DNA of 34,665 bases. Source: a virus. The stretch lies in the IMG/VR virus record IMGVR_UViG_3300043411_000407, positions 1 to 34,665 of that record. The stretch is one strand, 5' to 3'. Under the pieces are notes generated by a model. It was not told where the DNA came from. It ran no database searches and saw only the letters and a list, made by a program, of their open reading frames with translations. A program made the translations under genes and the position numbers. This document shows positions 28,743 to 34,616 of the stretch, one piece after another (positions within the stretch are counted from its first letter, which is position 1; each line of letters begins with the position of its first letter).

Positions 28743-29183
28743 CTATTGATTATAGTTATCCATAAGCCATTTAGCCTCATCCTCATGAGGTTCTGGCACG
28801 TTAAAACCTTTTTCCGCAGCTCGCTTGCGGCATAGCGTCATATACCCCTCTGCTTGTTTCACGCTCAGGTCATTCCATGATAGCCTATCTTCATCTTCTT
28901 CGCCTGTAAGAGCGTTTACAAACGGCTTATTAAACCCTCCAACTGCACGCATAAGGCTGTTGTGCATATCGTCTTTTGAATACCCTGCATAATGCTGGCA
29001 GAACTTATGCACAATCACTGCGAAGTAATACTTGCGCTGCTTATCGCTTGGCGTTTCTTCTGCTGCCCATATCTTTATCTTAATATGCTTGCCAGATAAC
29101 GCAGCAATACGCTCCCCCGCTAGTTTTGATATATAGGGGGGAAGCTTTCCTTCAGGTGATACTACTGCGTTAAGTGGTTGCAT
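28743..29183 (-). CDS. NinB-like recombination protein
   Basis: Encodes 146 residues from the ATG at 29183 (a TTG further upstream is less likely). Central SDKQRKYYFAVIVHKFCQHY followed by the LMRAVGGFN block and DLSVKQAEGYMTLCRKRAAE fits the lambda NinB (Orf) recombination-mediator family, in which a conserved 'xQRKxxF' helix and a C-terminal helix pair contact ssDNA and SSB. Overall identity to NinB looks low. It overlaps the end of the alpha-CTD-like gene by 14 bases. Confidence 0.6.
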   Translation of the reverse strand: MQPLNAVVSPEGKLPPYISKLAGERIAALSGKHIKIKIWAAEETPSDKQRKYYFAVIVHKFCQHYAGYSKDDMHNSLMRAVGGFNKPFVNALTGEEDEDRLSWNDLSVKQAEGYMTLCRKRAAEKGFNVPEPHEDEAKWLMDNYNQ

Positions 29184-29667
29184 GGCTATTATACGCTGCA
29201 AAAGATAAACCAAGTCTATCAAGTTTATTTGAAACCTCTTTTAAGGATTTTCTTCCAAAATTTGGAATTCTTAGCATTTCTCCCTGTGTAAATTTCGTTA
29301 ATTGGTCAACGGTTCTTATGCCATCATTATATAGGCAGTTAATAGACCTCACAGATAAATCAAGCGATGCCACTAAAATCTCGGTGGAGGGAACATCTCT
29401 CTCAACCGTTTTAATATCAACCTCTTTTATAACCACTGGCTTATTAGCGAGAGCCAAAAGGCTTTTAATATTGCGCTGCACTTTATCTTTGTTTTTGTTG
29501 CACATATTATTTATAGTTTGCTTGCAGCAACCATATTTCTGTGCAAGCTCCCCTACAGTCATTTTGTTTTCACCAAAGCCAAAAACGTGCTTCTGCCTAT
29601 TAAACACAACATCAATCGTTCGCTCGACTTGTGTTTTTAGCAAACTCTCTATAATAAACTGTTTCAT
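29170..29667 (-). CDS. Sigma-region-4-like HTH fused to RNA polymerase alpha C-terminal domain
   Basis: Encodes 165 residues from the ATG at 29667, with TAGGAG five bases upstream. Residues about 97-156 closely match the bacterial RNA polymerase alpha C-terminal domain: LDLSVRSINCLYNDGIRTV, then IPNFGRKSLKEV and LDRLGLSF. All seven residues corresponding to E. coli alpha R265, N268, C269, G296, K298, S299 and E302 (here R107, N110, C111, G138, K140, S141, E144) are kept, so it should bind UP-element-like DNA. Residues about 15-58 look like sigma region 4 (VERTIDVVFNRQKHVFGFGE, MTVGELAQKYGCCKQTINNM), an HTH. A soluble factor carrying both upstream-promoter-contacting parts of polymerase would be expected to redirect or titrate host transcription. 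It lies in the recombination operon. Confidence 0.8.
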   Translation of the reverse strand: MKQFIIESLLKTQVERTIDVVFNRQKHVFGFGENKMTVGELAQKYGCCKQTINNMCNKNKDKVQRNIKSLLALANKPVVIKEVDIKTVERDVPSTEILVASLDLSVRSINCLYNDGIRTVDQLTKFTQGEMLRIPNFGRKSLKEVSNKLDRLGLSFAAYNSHATT

Positions 29668-29675
29668 AATTACTC

Positions 29676-29945
29676 CTAAAACCAATAATGTGGGCTGAAT
29701 GGAATCTCATCGGATAGCAACGCACCCGGGCTAGGCTGATAAGCATTAGCCTTTGCTTCGTTGTGGGGTGTTTGCTCCTGCCTAGCCTCTTTCGGTTTAT
29801 ACTTGCCAGAAAACCCCTTTTTCCCCTCTTTTGCCGCCCATAGAGCAAACTCATGCTCTACGCCGTCAATCTTCATATAGCCCTTAAAAAGCGGCTTGTT
29901 GCCCTCTACAGGTCTATTGTCAAATAGTGTAATGTATCCTTCCAT
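29676..29945 (-). CDS. Probable single-stranded DNA-binding protein
   Basis: Encodes 89 residues. The beta-rich first 50 residues (YITLFDNRPVEGNKPLFKGY, IDGVEHEFALWAAKEGK) look like a reduced OB fold as in small phage ssDNA-binding proteins. A disordered Pro/Gln linker follows, and then the acidic DEIPF (79-83) near the C-terminus, like the tip by which SSB recruits partners (consensus DDDIPF). The extra SPHYWF after the tip is unusual. It sits beside exonuclease and ERF genes, matching a recombination SSB. Confidence 0.55.
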   Translation of the reverse strand: MEGYITLFDNRPVEGNKPLFKGYMKIDGVEHEFALWAAKEGKKGFSGKYKPKEARQEQTPHNEAKANAYQPSPGALLSDEIPFSPHYWF

Positions 29946-29946
29946 A

Positions 29947-30564
29947 TCATCCCCTTAGTTTGTTAAGTTGCTCTAGCTTTTCTTCCATTTCAGCAAGGAA
30001 TTTTTCCACCTCGCCTTCAATGGTTGCTATCAGCTCGTCATCACGTTCTACCCGCTGAATTTTAATTTGCAATTCTACGGGCAAGCGCGGGTCGAAGCTC
30101 ACAAAATCACACCATCTCCTGCCAGTGCAAGCCATTTGAAACTGCATTTGGTAAATGTATTTTGTATCAATGCTCGCGCCTAGCAATGTGTCGAGGTGTG
30201 TACTCGTGTTAGGTGCTTTAATCTCAACCAATCCGTCATCGTTTACCAACCCATCAGGCGAAGCCCCCGCGCCTTTAATTCGTGGGTGCGGCACGAAGCC
30301 AGTTAGTTCTACGGCGTTATCAGTTAGGAATTGATACATATCCCGCGCTTTAGGCTCGTTATCCGTTCCCCATTGCATAGCGGCATTGGTGTAGGTTTCT
30401 TGCGAAGCTCCCGTGACACGCTCGACAATAAGAGCCGCCATATAGTTAGCTCTTGATGCGCTATAGCCTGACTTGGTTTTAGCCATAATGTCAGAGATAC
30501 GCGAAGCACCTACGTTGCCGCGCCTGTCATTAAGCCATTGCTCATTCTGCTGCGGGTTTAGCAT
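29947..30564 (-). CDS. YqaJ / lambda-exonuclease-type recombinase
   Basis: Encodes 205 residues, a 5'-3' dsDNA exonuclease of the YqaJ/lambda Exo fold. Motifs: WLNDRRGNVGASRISDIM (10-27) at the start, WGTDNEP (65-71) and the catalytic ASPDGL...LVEIKAP, giving Asp104, Glu114 and Lys116. QMQFQMACTGRRWCDFVSF (Q-motif) follows. It would resect DNA ends to provide ssDNA for the ERF protein encoded just upstream in the same operon. Overlaps the ERF gene by 23 bases. Confidence 0.92.
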   Translation of the reverse strand: MLNPQQNEQWLNDRRGNVGASRISDIMAKTKSGYSASRANYMAALIVERVTGASQETYTNAAMQWGTDNEPKARDMYQFLTDNAVELTGFVPHPRIKGAGASPDGLVNDDGLVEIKAPNTSTHLDTLLGASIDTKYIYQMQFQMACTGRRWCDFVSFDPRLPVELQIKIQRVERDDELIATIEGEVEKFLAEMEEKLEQLNKLRG

Positions 30565-31213
30565 TTTGTACCTTCTTTCTTTTCAGAAGCTCTATAGCCG
30601 TAGCAAAGTCACCTGATTTAATTTTACGCACATCATCAACTTTGAAGTATGCAAGAAAAGCCGCTTTATCTACTTTAAGTTCGTTTACCAGCACGTCAAT
30701 CTCTACGGCTTGCTCGGTGGTGATAGGCTGTGCGCTTTTAACTTCATGTGTGGCATTTTCTGAATCATTATCTCCCTCGGTAGGAATACAGAATGCTTGC
30801 ATACAAGCATACTTAAACGCCGCCGACATCGCCTTGTTTGTGGCCTTATCTCCTGAATCCATAGCCTCGCCATACATGCAGACCTCATGTTTGCTGCCAT
30901 CCCATTTGCTTACAAAATCAAAGCGCATGGTCACGGTGATATAGAATAAAGCGTTACCCTTGCTACTGGTACGTTCTACCACTTCCCGCGATAGACAATA
31001 AGGCAAAACAGTCAATCCAGCTTCCGCAAGGTACGGAGCAAGTGCATTATATACATCATCAATACCACGGAATTTATAGCTTCCGCTATTGCCTGTTTGT
31101 GCGGTTCTATCCTTAGAAATACCTTCTTTTGCCAGCCGTTCAGTTACAAGAGATATTGCTTCGTAAACGGTTAGTTTTTTAGGTTCTTGTTTTTCTTGTT
31201 TCTCGCTAGTCAT
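30542..31213 (-). CDS. erf: ERF-family ssDNA annealing protein
   Basis: Encodes 223 residues. The ERF signature is clear: SYKFRGIDDVYNALAPYLAE (45-64), YITVTMRFDFVSKWDG, and GEAMDSGDKATNKAMSAAFK (115-134) with CIPTEGD following. It is the P22 Erf type, which forms rings and anneals complementary strands during phage recombination and genome circularisation. The C-terminal 50 residues look like a separate helical tail. Overlaps the small gene before as TAATG and works with the exonuclease after it. Confidence 0.93.
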   Translation of the reverse strand: MTSEKQEKQEPKKLTVYEAISLVTERLAKEGISKDRTAQTGNSGSYKFRGIDDVYNALAPYLAEAGLTVLPYCLSREVVERTSSKGNALFYITVTMRFDFVSKWDGSKHEVCMYGEAMDSGDKATNKAMSAAFKYACMQAFCIPTEGDNDSENATHEVKSAQPITTEQAVEIDVLVNELKVDKAAFLAYFKVDDVRKIKSGDFATAIELLKRKKVQNAKPAAE

Positions 31214-31377
31214 TATCGTTTCCCTTCCAGTTGCGTTACATAATCTTGCGGAACTACACCCACACGCTCAACACATGCTTGTGATATGCTGGCAATGCGA
31301 CCATTGTGTAATCCTGCTGCGTATGCCGTGATTAAAATGGTGTAGCATAGCAAAAAACCTAGAATTGCGTTTCTCAT
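31213..31377 (-). CDS. Small membrane-anchored protein
   Basis: A 54-codon frame: MRNAILGFLLCYTILITAYAA (N-terminal transmembrane or uncleaved signal) followed by a short polar domain with a Cys. GGGGG lies upstream. It overlaps the previous gene as ATGA and the ERF gene as TAATG, so it is coupled. Function unknown. Confidence 0.52.
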   Translation of the reverse strand: MRNAILGFLLCYTILITAYAAGLHNGRIASISQACVERVGVVPQDYVTQLEGKR

Positions 31378-31466
31378 AAAACCCCCGCTGCAATAGCTGA
31401 TATATAAACCAATCCGCAGAATAATGCGGTGATTGTAATGTTAAATGTATAGTATAGTGTTTTCAT
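31374..31466 (-). CDS. 30-residue transmembrane peptide, first leftward gene
   Basis: A 30-codon frame that is mostly one transmembrane helix (FNITITALFCGLVYISAIAA). It starts with the shared AGGAGGCTACC leader 28 bases from the first operator, so it is the first gene after the leftward promoter. Such tiny membrane peptides are often found at the head of early operons. Unknown. Confidence 0.48.
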   Translation of the reverse strand: MKTLYYTFNITITALFCGLVYISAIAAGVL

Positions 31467-31493
31467 GGTAGCCTCCTTTTGTTGTCCCCATAC

Positions 31494-31556
31494 ATTCGCA
31501 CAACGTGAATACTAAGTCAAGCACAAAGTGAGAAAAATAATTCGCACAACACGAAT
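31494..31556. promoter_or_regulatory. Triple operator between divergent early units
   Basis: Three related 17-mers start exactly 23 bp apart: ATTCGCACAACGTGAAT (31494), TCAAGCACAAAGTGAGA (31517) and ATTCGCACAACACGAAT (31540). The first and last have near-perfect inverted arms ATTC-GAAT. A leftward TTGACT (-35) lies at 31515-31520, between the sites. Two-turn spacing and a weaker middle site copy the lambda operator plan. This region separates the leftward recombination unit from the rightward Cro-like gene. Confidence 0.75.
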
Positions 31557-31563
31557 AAATATA

Positions 31564-31593
31564 TTGACACTACATAAAGAGCCGTGTTATTAA
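31564..31593 (+). promoter_or_regulatory. Rightward promoter for the Cro-like gene
   Basis: TTGACA (31564-31569, perfect -35) with TATTAA (31588-31593, 4/6) 18 bases later. The third operator (31540-31556) ends eight bases before the -35, where a bound dimer could touch polymerase. The Cro-like gene begins 35 bases after the -10. Confidence 0.5.
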
Positions 31594-31627
31594 TTGGTAC
31601 TAGATATTGTAATTATAGGGGTTAAAA

Positions 31628-31843
31628 ATGCTATTACGCGATTACATGAAAGAAAAAAACATGAGTGCCGTGGGTTTTGGCAAGCTCATGGGATGGTGTC
31701 ACACAAAGGCATGGGAAGTATCTCATAATGGCAAGGATATCCGTTTGAGTGAGGCTATCGAGATTTACGAGAAAACCAAAGGCAAAGTGAAGCCAAAGGA
31801 TATTATTGAGGCTTATAAGGAGTTTTGGAAATACAAGGAATAG
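31628..31843 (+). CDS. Cro-like HTH regulator
   Basis: Encodes 71 residues. The layout is a Cro/YdaS-like domain: LLRDYMKEKNMSAVGFGKLM (helices 1-2), GWCHTKAWEVSHNGK (turn and recognition helix), DIRLSEAIEIYEKTKGKVKP (helices 4-5), then KDIIEAYKEFWKYKE. The 'LSxxxAIxIxxxTxGxVxPxDI' phrase is typical of small phage Cro proteins. AGGGG precedes the ATG. It lies beside the triple operator and is the obvious candidate to bind it. First gene of the rightward early operon. Confidence 0.78.
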   Translation: MLLRDYMKEKNMSAVGFGKLMGWCHTKAWEVSHNGKDIRLSEAIEIYEKTKGKVKPKDIIEAYKEFWKYKE

Positions 31844-32149
31844 CCGCTCTTCCGCTGCGACTTTGGCGGGAATGACCTTGCAAGTAAGGGTGGCTTAGGG
31901 GGTGATAGTATTGCGGGTGTCCGTTGACGCTATCATCCCTGATTAAATACCCCGACCCTAGCTCCTACTAGGGCTACATCCAGTACCTTGCGCTGGGGGG
32001 AAGCAAGGAGTGAGTCACCTGCACTTATCCCTAGTTGCAGTGGTGAGCGAGCTAGGGCGGCATCCCTAGCGTGTTTTGTGATTGGTGTTGTTTGGGGATA
32101 CTGCGTAGCGGGTACTTGAAAGCATCAATCACTAAGCACAGGAGGTGAC
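31844..32149 (+). ncRNA. GC-rich structured non-coding region
   Basis: 306 bases with no open frame over 20 codons on either strand, and 54% GC (129 of 240 counted over 31861-32100) in an AT-rich genome. Consecutive stems: GGGTGATAG with CTATCATCC (31900-31908 / 31930-31938, one G-U); CCCTAG / CTAGGG (31956 / 31968); CCTTGC / GCAAGG (31986 / 32003); TCACC / GGTGA (32015 / 32042); GCTAGGG / CCCTAGC (32051 / 32064); GTGATTG / CAATCAC (32078 / 32126). CCCTAG or its complement occurs five times, so stems can exchange. It may be a free ncRNA or a long regulated leader of the gene at 32150, which has AGGAGGTGAC right before its ATG. It is not a tRNA or tmRNA. Confidence 0.6.
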
Positions 32150-32296
32150 ATGCAGCCAATAGGTAATTATCTGCCAGACTTCAGCAAGCGTTCAAGGATT
32201 GATCTGCTTGAAGACGCTATAATCGCACTTGCCAAGCAAGTGAAGGCATTGGAAAGAAGGCTTTTTAACCTTGAAAATAAAGGGCAGTGCGAATGA
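32150..32296 (+). CDS. 48-residue hypothetical protein
   Basis: A 48-codon ORF with a very strong ribosome-binding site (AGGAGGTGAC). The second half is a coiled-coil-like helix (IIALAKQVKALERRLFNLEN), the first half is short and basic. It overlaps the RusA gene as ATGA. It follows the structured region and may be what that leader controls. Function unknown. Confidence 0.58.
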   Translation: MQPIGNYLPDFSKRSRIDLLEDAIIALAKQVKALERRLFNLENKGQCE

Positions 32297-32721
32297 AACA
32301 AACCCTCACAATCCAAGGATGGCATCCAGTATCAGTAAACAAGCTTTTAAATAAGCACCACATGGAAGCATACAAGCTAAAAAAATCGGATGCACGAATA
32401 ATAGCACATTATGCCAAGCAACAAGGATTAGTAAAAGCGACAGGTAAGCGCATATTGCAAGTGGTTTACACACTAAAGAAAGGGCAAAGAGGGTGTGACC
32501 CCGATAATTATAACAAAAGTTTATTAGATGGGCTTAAAAACGCTGGGTTGATAGTTGATGATAATAGGCATTATTTAGAGCAACTAACTCCGCAATTTCA
32601 CCGCTCTGTTATTTGCGCCACTACTATTTACCTAACTGACATAGAGGAGCTACCACCCTCTCCTTTCCTAACAGCTCCCCCCACTAACCCTGTACGCACA
32701 AAAAAGAAACCAAAGAGATAA
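32293..32721 (+). CDS. rusA: RusA-family Holliday junction resolvase
   Basis: Encodes 142 residues from the ATG at 32293 that overlaps the previous stop. RusA resolves four-way junctions as a dimer with three catalytic acids. Here they appear in CDPDNYNKSLLDGLKNAG (Asp69, Asp71) and IVDDNRHY (Asp89/Asp90), in the same arrangement as E. coli RusA D70, D72, D91. The Lys-rich, Pro-rich tail is longer than usual. It would resolve replication or recombination intermediates before packaging. Confidence 0.85.
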   Translation: MKQTLTIQGWHPVSVNKLLNKHHMEAYKLKKSDARIIAHYAKQQGLVKATGKRILQVVYTLKKGQRGCDPDNYNKSLLDGLKNAGLIVDDNRHYLEQLTPQFHRSVICATTIYLTDIEELPPSPFLTAPPTNPVRTKKKPKR

Positions 32722-32723
32722 CA

Positions 32724-33065
32724 ATGAAAAAACAGGGCAAGAAATGGAGTGATACAGACGTTACCGTGCTTATGTACTTAGTAGATAGGCAAATGAAGCA
32801 AAACGGATATGTTGACTTTAAACTAATGGAGGAGAAGTTTCAACGCACCGCCGATAGCTGCAATTCAAAAGCATGTTCACTGGGTTTATTGTTTCATAAG
32901 TATAAAGAAAAAGCTCCAGAAAAAGCGTCAAAACCTAAGTATGATTTAATCGACCTACCTAACCATAAAAACAATTTATTCATAGACTATTGGGAAGGTA
33001 AGCCTAATCCAGTTAGAGTTAATTATCCTGCGGTGTGGGAAGTATTGAGGAGGAAGAAAGTATGA
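32724..33065 (+). CDS. Myb/SANT-like putative DNA-binding protein
   Basis: Encodes 113 residues. Residues 5-57 (KKWSDTDVTVLMYLVDRQMK, FKLMEEKFQRTADSCNSKAC) have the spacing of a Myb/SANT or GcrA-like helical domain: a Trp at the start, an acidic pair, a 'FxRTxxxCxxKxxxLGL' recognition segment. The C-terminal half is basic and Pro-rich. Suggests DNA binding in replication or regulation. Two bases after the RusA stop, ATGA overlap with the next gene. Moderate certainty. Confidence 0.5.
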   Translation: MKKQGKKWSDTDVTVLMYLVDRQMKQNGYVDFKLMEEKFQRTADSCNSKACSLGLLFHKYKEKAPEKASKPKYDLIDLPNHKNNLFIDYWEGKPNPVRVNYPAVWEVLRRKKV

Positions 33066-33235
33066 ACAAATCAACAATGGAGAGTAAAATGGATAAAATT
33101 GAACTTCAAAAAGAAATCTTTGTATTGGCTGCATTCAGTGTGGCTAAAAATATCAACAAAGAATCGCAACCAGAATTTGTGAATGAATTGGCTGTAAAGC
33201 TAAAGAATTTCGCAGAGGATTATGTCAATGCCTAA
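33062..33235 (+). CDS. Small helical hypothetical protein
   Basis: Encodes 57 residues from the ATG overlapping the previous stop (ATGA). Alternating charge and hydrophobic residues give a helical bundle feel (IELQKEIFVLAAFSVAKNIN, VNELAVKLKNFAEDYVN). Unknown. Overlaps the next gene by eight bases. Confidence 0.52.
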   Translation: MNKSTMESKMDKIELQKEIFVLAAFSVAKNINKESQPEFVNELAVKLKNFAEDYVNA

Positions 33236-33383
33236 ATCTTCATTTGATATAGAGTTTGATGTGCTTGAGAGAATAAAGTGCTTTCCTTGGTTATTGCTAC
33301 AAAGAGAAAATGGCGAATATTTTTGGAGCAAAGAGCCAGTAAAGGGATGTAAGTTTATAAGGCGCAGTAGAACACCTGAATAA
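33228..33383 (+). CDS. 51-residue hypothetical protein
   Basis: A 51-codon ORF with mixed composition (IEFDVLERIKCFPWLLLQRE, YFWSKEPVKGCKFIRRS). No ribosome-binding site beyond the overlap with the preceding gene. It is followed by a 143-base gap containing the structured leader. Not recognised. Confidence 0.5.
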   Translation: MPKSSFDIEFDVLERIKCFPWLLLQRENGEYFWSKEPVKGCKFIRRSRTPE

Positions 33384-33385
33384 TC

Positions 33386-33524
33386 CACTTGCAATCAAGT
33401 GATAGTTGTGTATGGTGTAATGAATGCTCGAAAGAGCATGGTGAGGGACGGTAGGCATACCGCTATTTATCGGCTCGATAGATTTTCCCTCACCTCAATT
33501 AACCGAGCCGAAGAAAGAGCCGAA
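33386..33524 (+). promoter_or_regulatory. Pseudoknotted leader before the replication gene
   Basis: The 143-base gap before 33527 contains many perfect complementary segments. CACTTG / CAAGTG (33386 / 33396). ATGCTC-GAAA-GAGCAT (33424-33439, GNRA tetraloop). CGGTA / TACCG (33449 / 33458). GGTGAGGGA (33440-33448) pairs with TCCCTCACC (33486-33494), and TCGGCTCG (33470-33477) pairs with CGAGCCGA (33504-33511). The last two pairings interleave, which is an H-type pseudoknot. GAGCCGAA is repeated at 33505 and 33517, the second copy directly before the ATG, so the 5' arm could instead mask the start. Looks like a cis-acting RNA controlling translation or an origin element. Confidence 0.6.
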
Positions 33525-33526
33525 TT

Positions 33527-34228
33527 ATGGATTGGTATCCCTTCTATCCTGCTTTGTATCGCGCCCATACGATGCATCTAACAGCCGAGCAGGACGGCAT
33601 TTACAGACGACTTATAGATTACTACATGGAATCACGGCAACCATTGCCTGATAACGACTTTGCATTGGCTAGAATTGCAGGGGTTGATAATGACTGCTTC
33701 AAGCATGCTTCAAGCATCCTACGAGCATTCTTCGAGCAAAGAGATGGGGTATTAAACCACAAGAAATGCGATGAATTGCTAGACGAGCAAGATTCTAAGT
33801 CAAAATTTTATGCAAAAAGAGCGAAAAAAGCAGCATCAATAAGACACGGCAAAACAAAGGATTTATGCTTGAAGCATGCTACTAGCAATAGTGAAGCAAT
33901 GCTTGGTGATGCTACAATAACAATAACAGAAACAACAAGAGATAATAAGAAAGAAAGTATAGATATTGCGCTAATCGCGCCCAAGCAACCAATTAAAAGA
34001 AAATCTCGTATTTCAGAAGATTGGGTTTTGCCTAGGGAGTGGGGGGAGTGGGCAGAGAGGCAAGGACTTGCTGGTGAGGAAATACTGAAAGAAGCTGAAA
34101 AGTTTAGGGATAGGCAAATATCACAAGGGGCTTCTTACGTTGATTGGAGTGCCACTTGGAGAAACTGGATTAGAAACCACATTGAATGGAGTAGTAAAAA
34201 TGGAAGCGTACACACCAAGGTCAAATAG
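33527..34228 (+). CDS. Replication protein, DUF1376/YdaU-like
   Basis: Encodes 233 residues. N-terminal 1-95 (MDWYPFYPALYRAHTMHLTA, GIYRRLIDYYMESRQPLPD, then LARIAGV) is a YdaU/DUF1376-type winged-helix domain, common in phage replication-initiation proteins. After a Lys/Ser linker, residues 170-220 (EWGEWAERQGLAGEEILKEA, then SYVDWSATWRNWIRNHIEW) match the C-terminal 'KFxxxxxxxGxxxxDWxATWRNWI' domain that such proteins share. It would bind the origin and help load the host helicase. It overlaps the next gene by 29 bases. Confidence 0.82.
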   Translation: MDWYPFYPALYRAHTMHLTAEQDGIYRRLIDYYMESRQPLPDNDFALARIAGVDNDCFKHASSILRAFFEQRDGVLNHKKCDELLDEQDSKSKFYAKRAKKAASIRHGKTKDLCLKHATSNSEAMLGDATITITETTRDNKKESIDIALIAPKQPIKRKSRISEDWVLPREWGEWAERQGLAGEEILKEAEKFRDRQISQGASYVDWSATWRNWIRNHIEWSSKNGSVHTKVK

Positions 34229-34616
34229 CAGTAAAAGAAGCTCAAAAGAGCAAATTTCAGATGCATTTAACGACCTTCACTATAAATGGCGCGATGGTAT
34301 GGATATAACCAGCTATCGCAAGGAAAAATACCAGCACGAAGGTTTGATGGTTAGGATGCACACCTTTATGGATGATAACTTGCTCGATATAGGTGCAAAG
34401 CTTATTGATGCTGGCAAGGCAACTCATAATTCTATCGTGGCTTGGCTTTCATGTTGTGAGTATAGCGAATATCCAAACGAAATACGGATATACACGCGCA
34501 GCCAGTGGTTTGCGGAAAGAGCGGCTAATATGTTTGGCGCGGCGATTTATGAAATAACAAAAAAGCCAGTGCGTTTTATGTTCAATCAATCGGTAAAAGA
34601 TAGGGTGGCAGCGTAA
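34200..34616 (+). CDS. DnaA-domain-I-like protein (possible replication partner)
   Basis: Encodes 138 residues from the ATG at 34200 inside the end of the replication gene. The C-terminal 55 residues (SIVAWLSCCEYSEYPNEIRI, WFAERAANMFGAAIYEITKK) have the pattern of DnaA domain I, the module that contacts helicase and DnaA partners: a Trp helix, a beta pair, a long helix and a final strand. N-terminus is a basic Ser/Lys stretch. No AAA+ or DNA-binding DnaA domains are present. Following a DUF1376 gene, this may substitute for a helicase loader. The assignment rests on pattern only. Confidence 0.5.
   Translation: MEAYTPRSNSSKRSSKEQISDAFNDLHYKWRDGMDITSYRKEKYQHEGLMVRMHTFMDDNLLDIGAKLIDAGKATHNSIVAWLSCCEYSEYPNEIRIYTRSQWFAERAANMFGAAIYEITKKPVRFMFNQSVKDRVAA

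Noticed and set aside
29174-29698. Long plus-strand open frame antisense to the alpha-CTD-like gene
   Set aside because: The minus-strand product has clear domains and a good ribosome-binding site; the plus frame has neither and sits inside a leftward operon.
31844-32149. tRNA, tmRNA or RNase P RNA in the structured region
   Set aside because: No T-arm GTTCAA-type sequence, no acceptor-stem pairing with a CCA end, no tmRNA tag frame, and no RNase P core sequences could be found.
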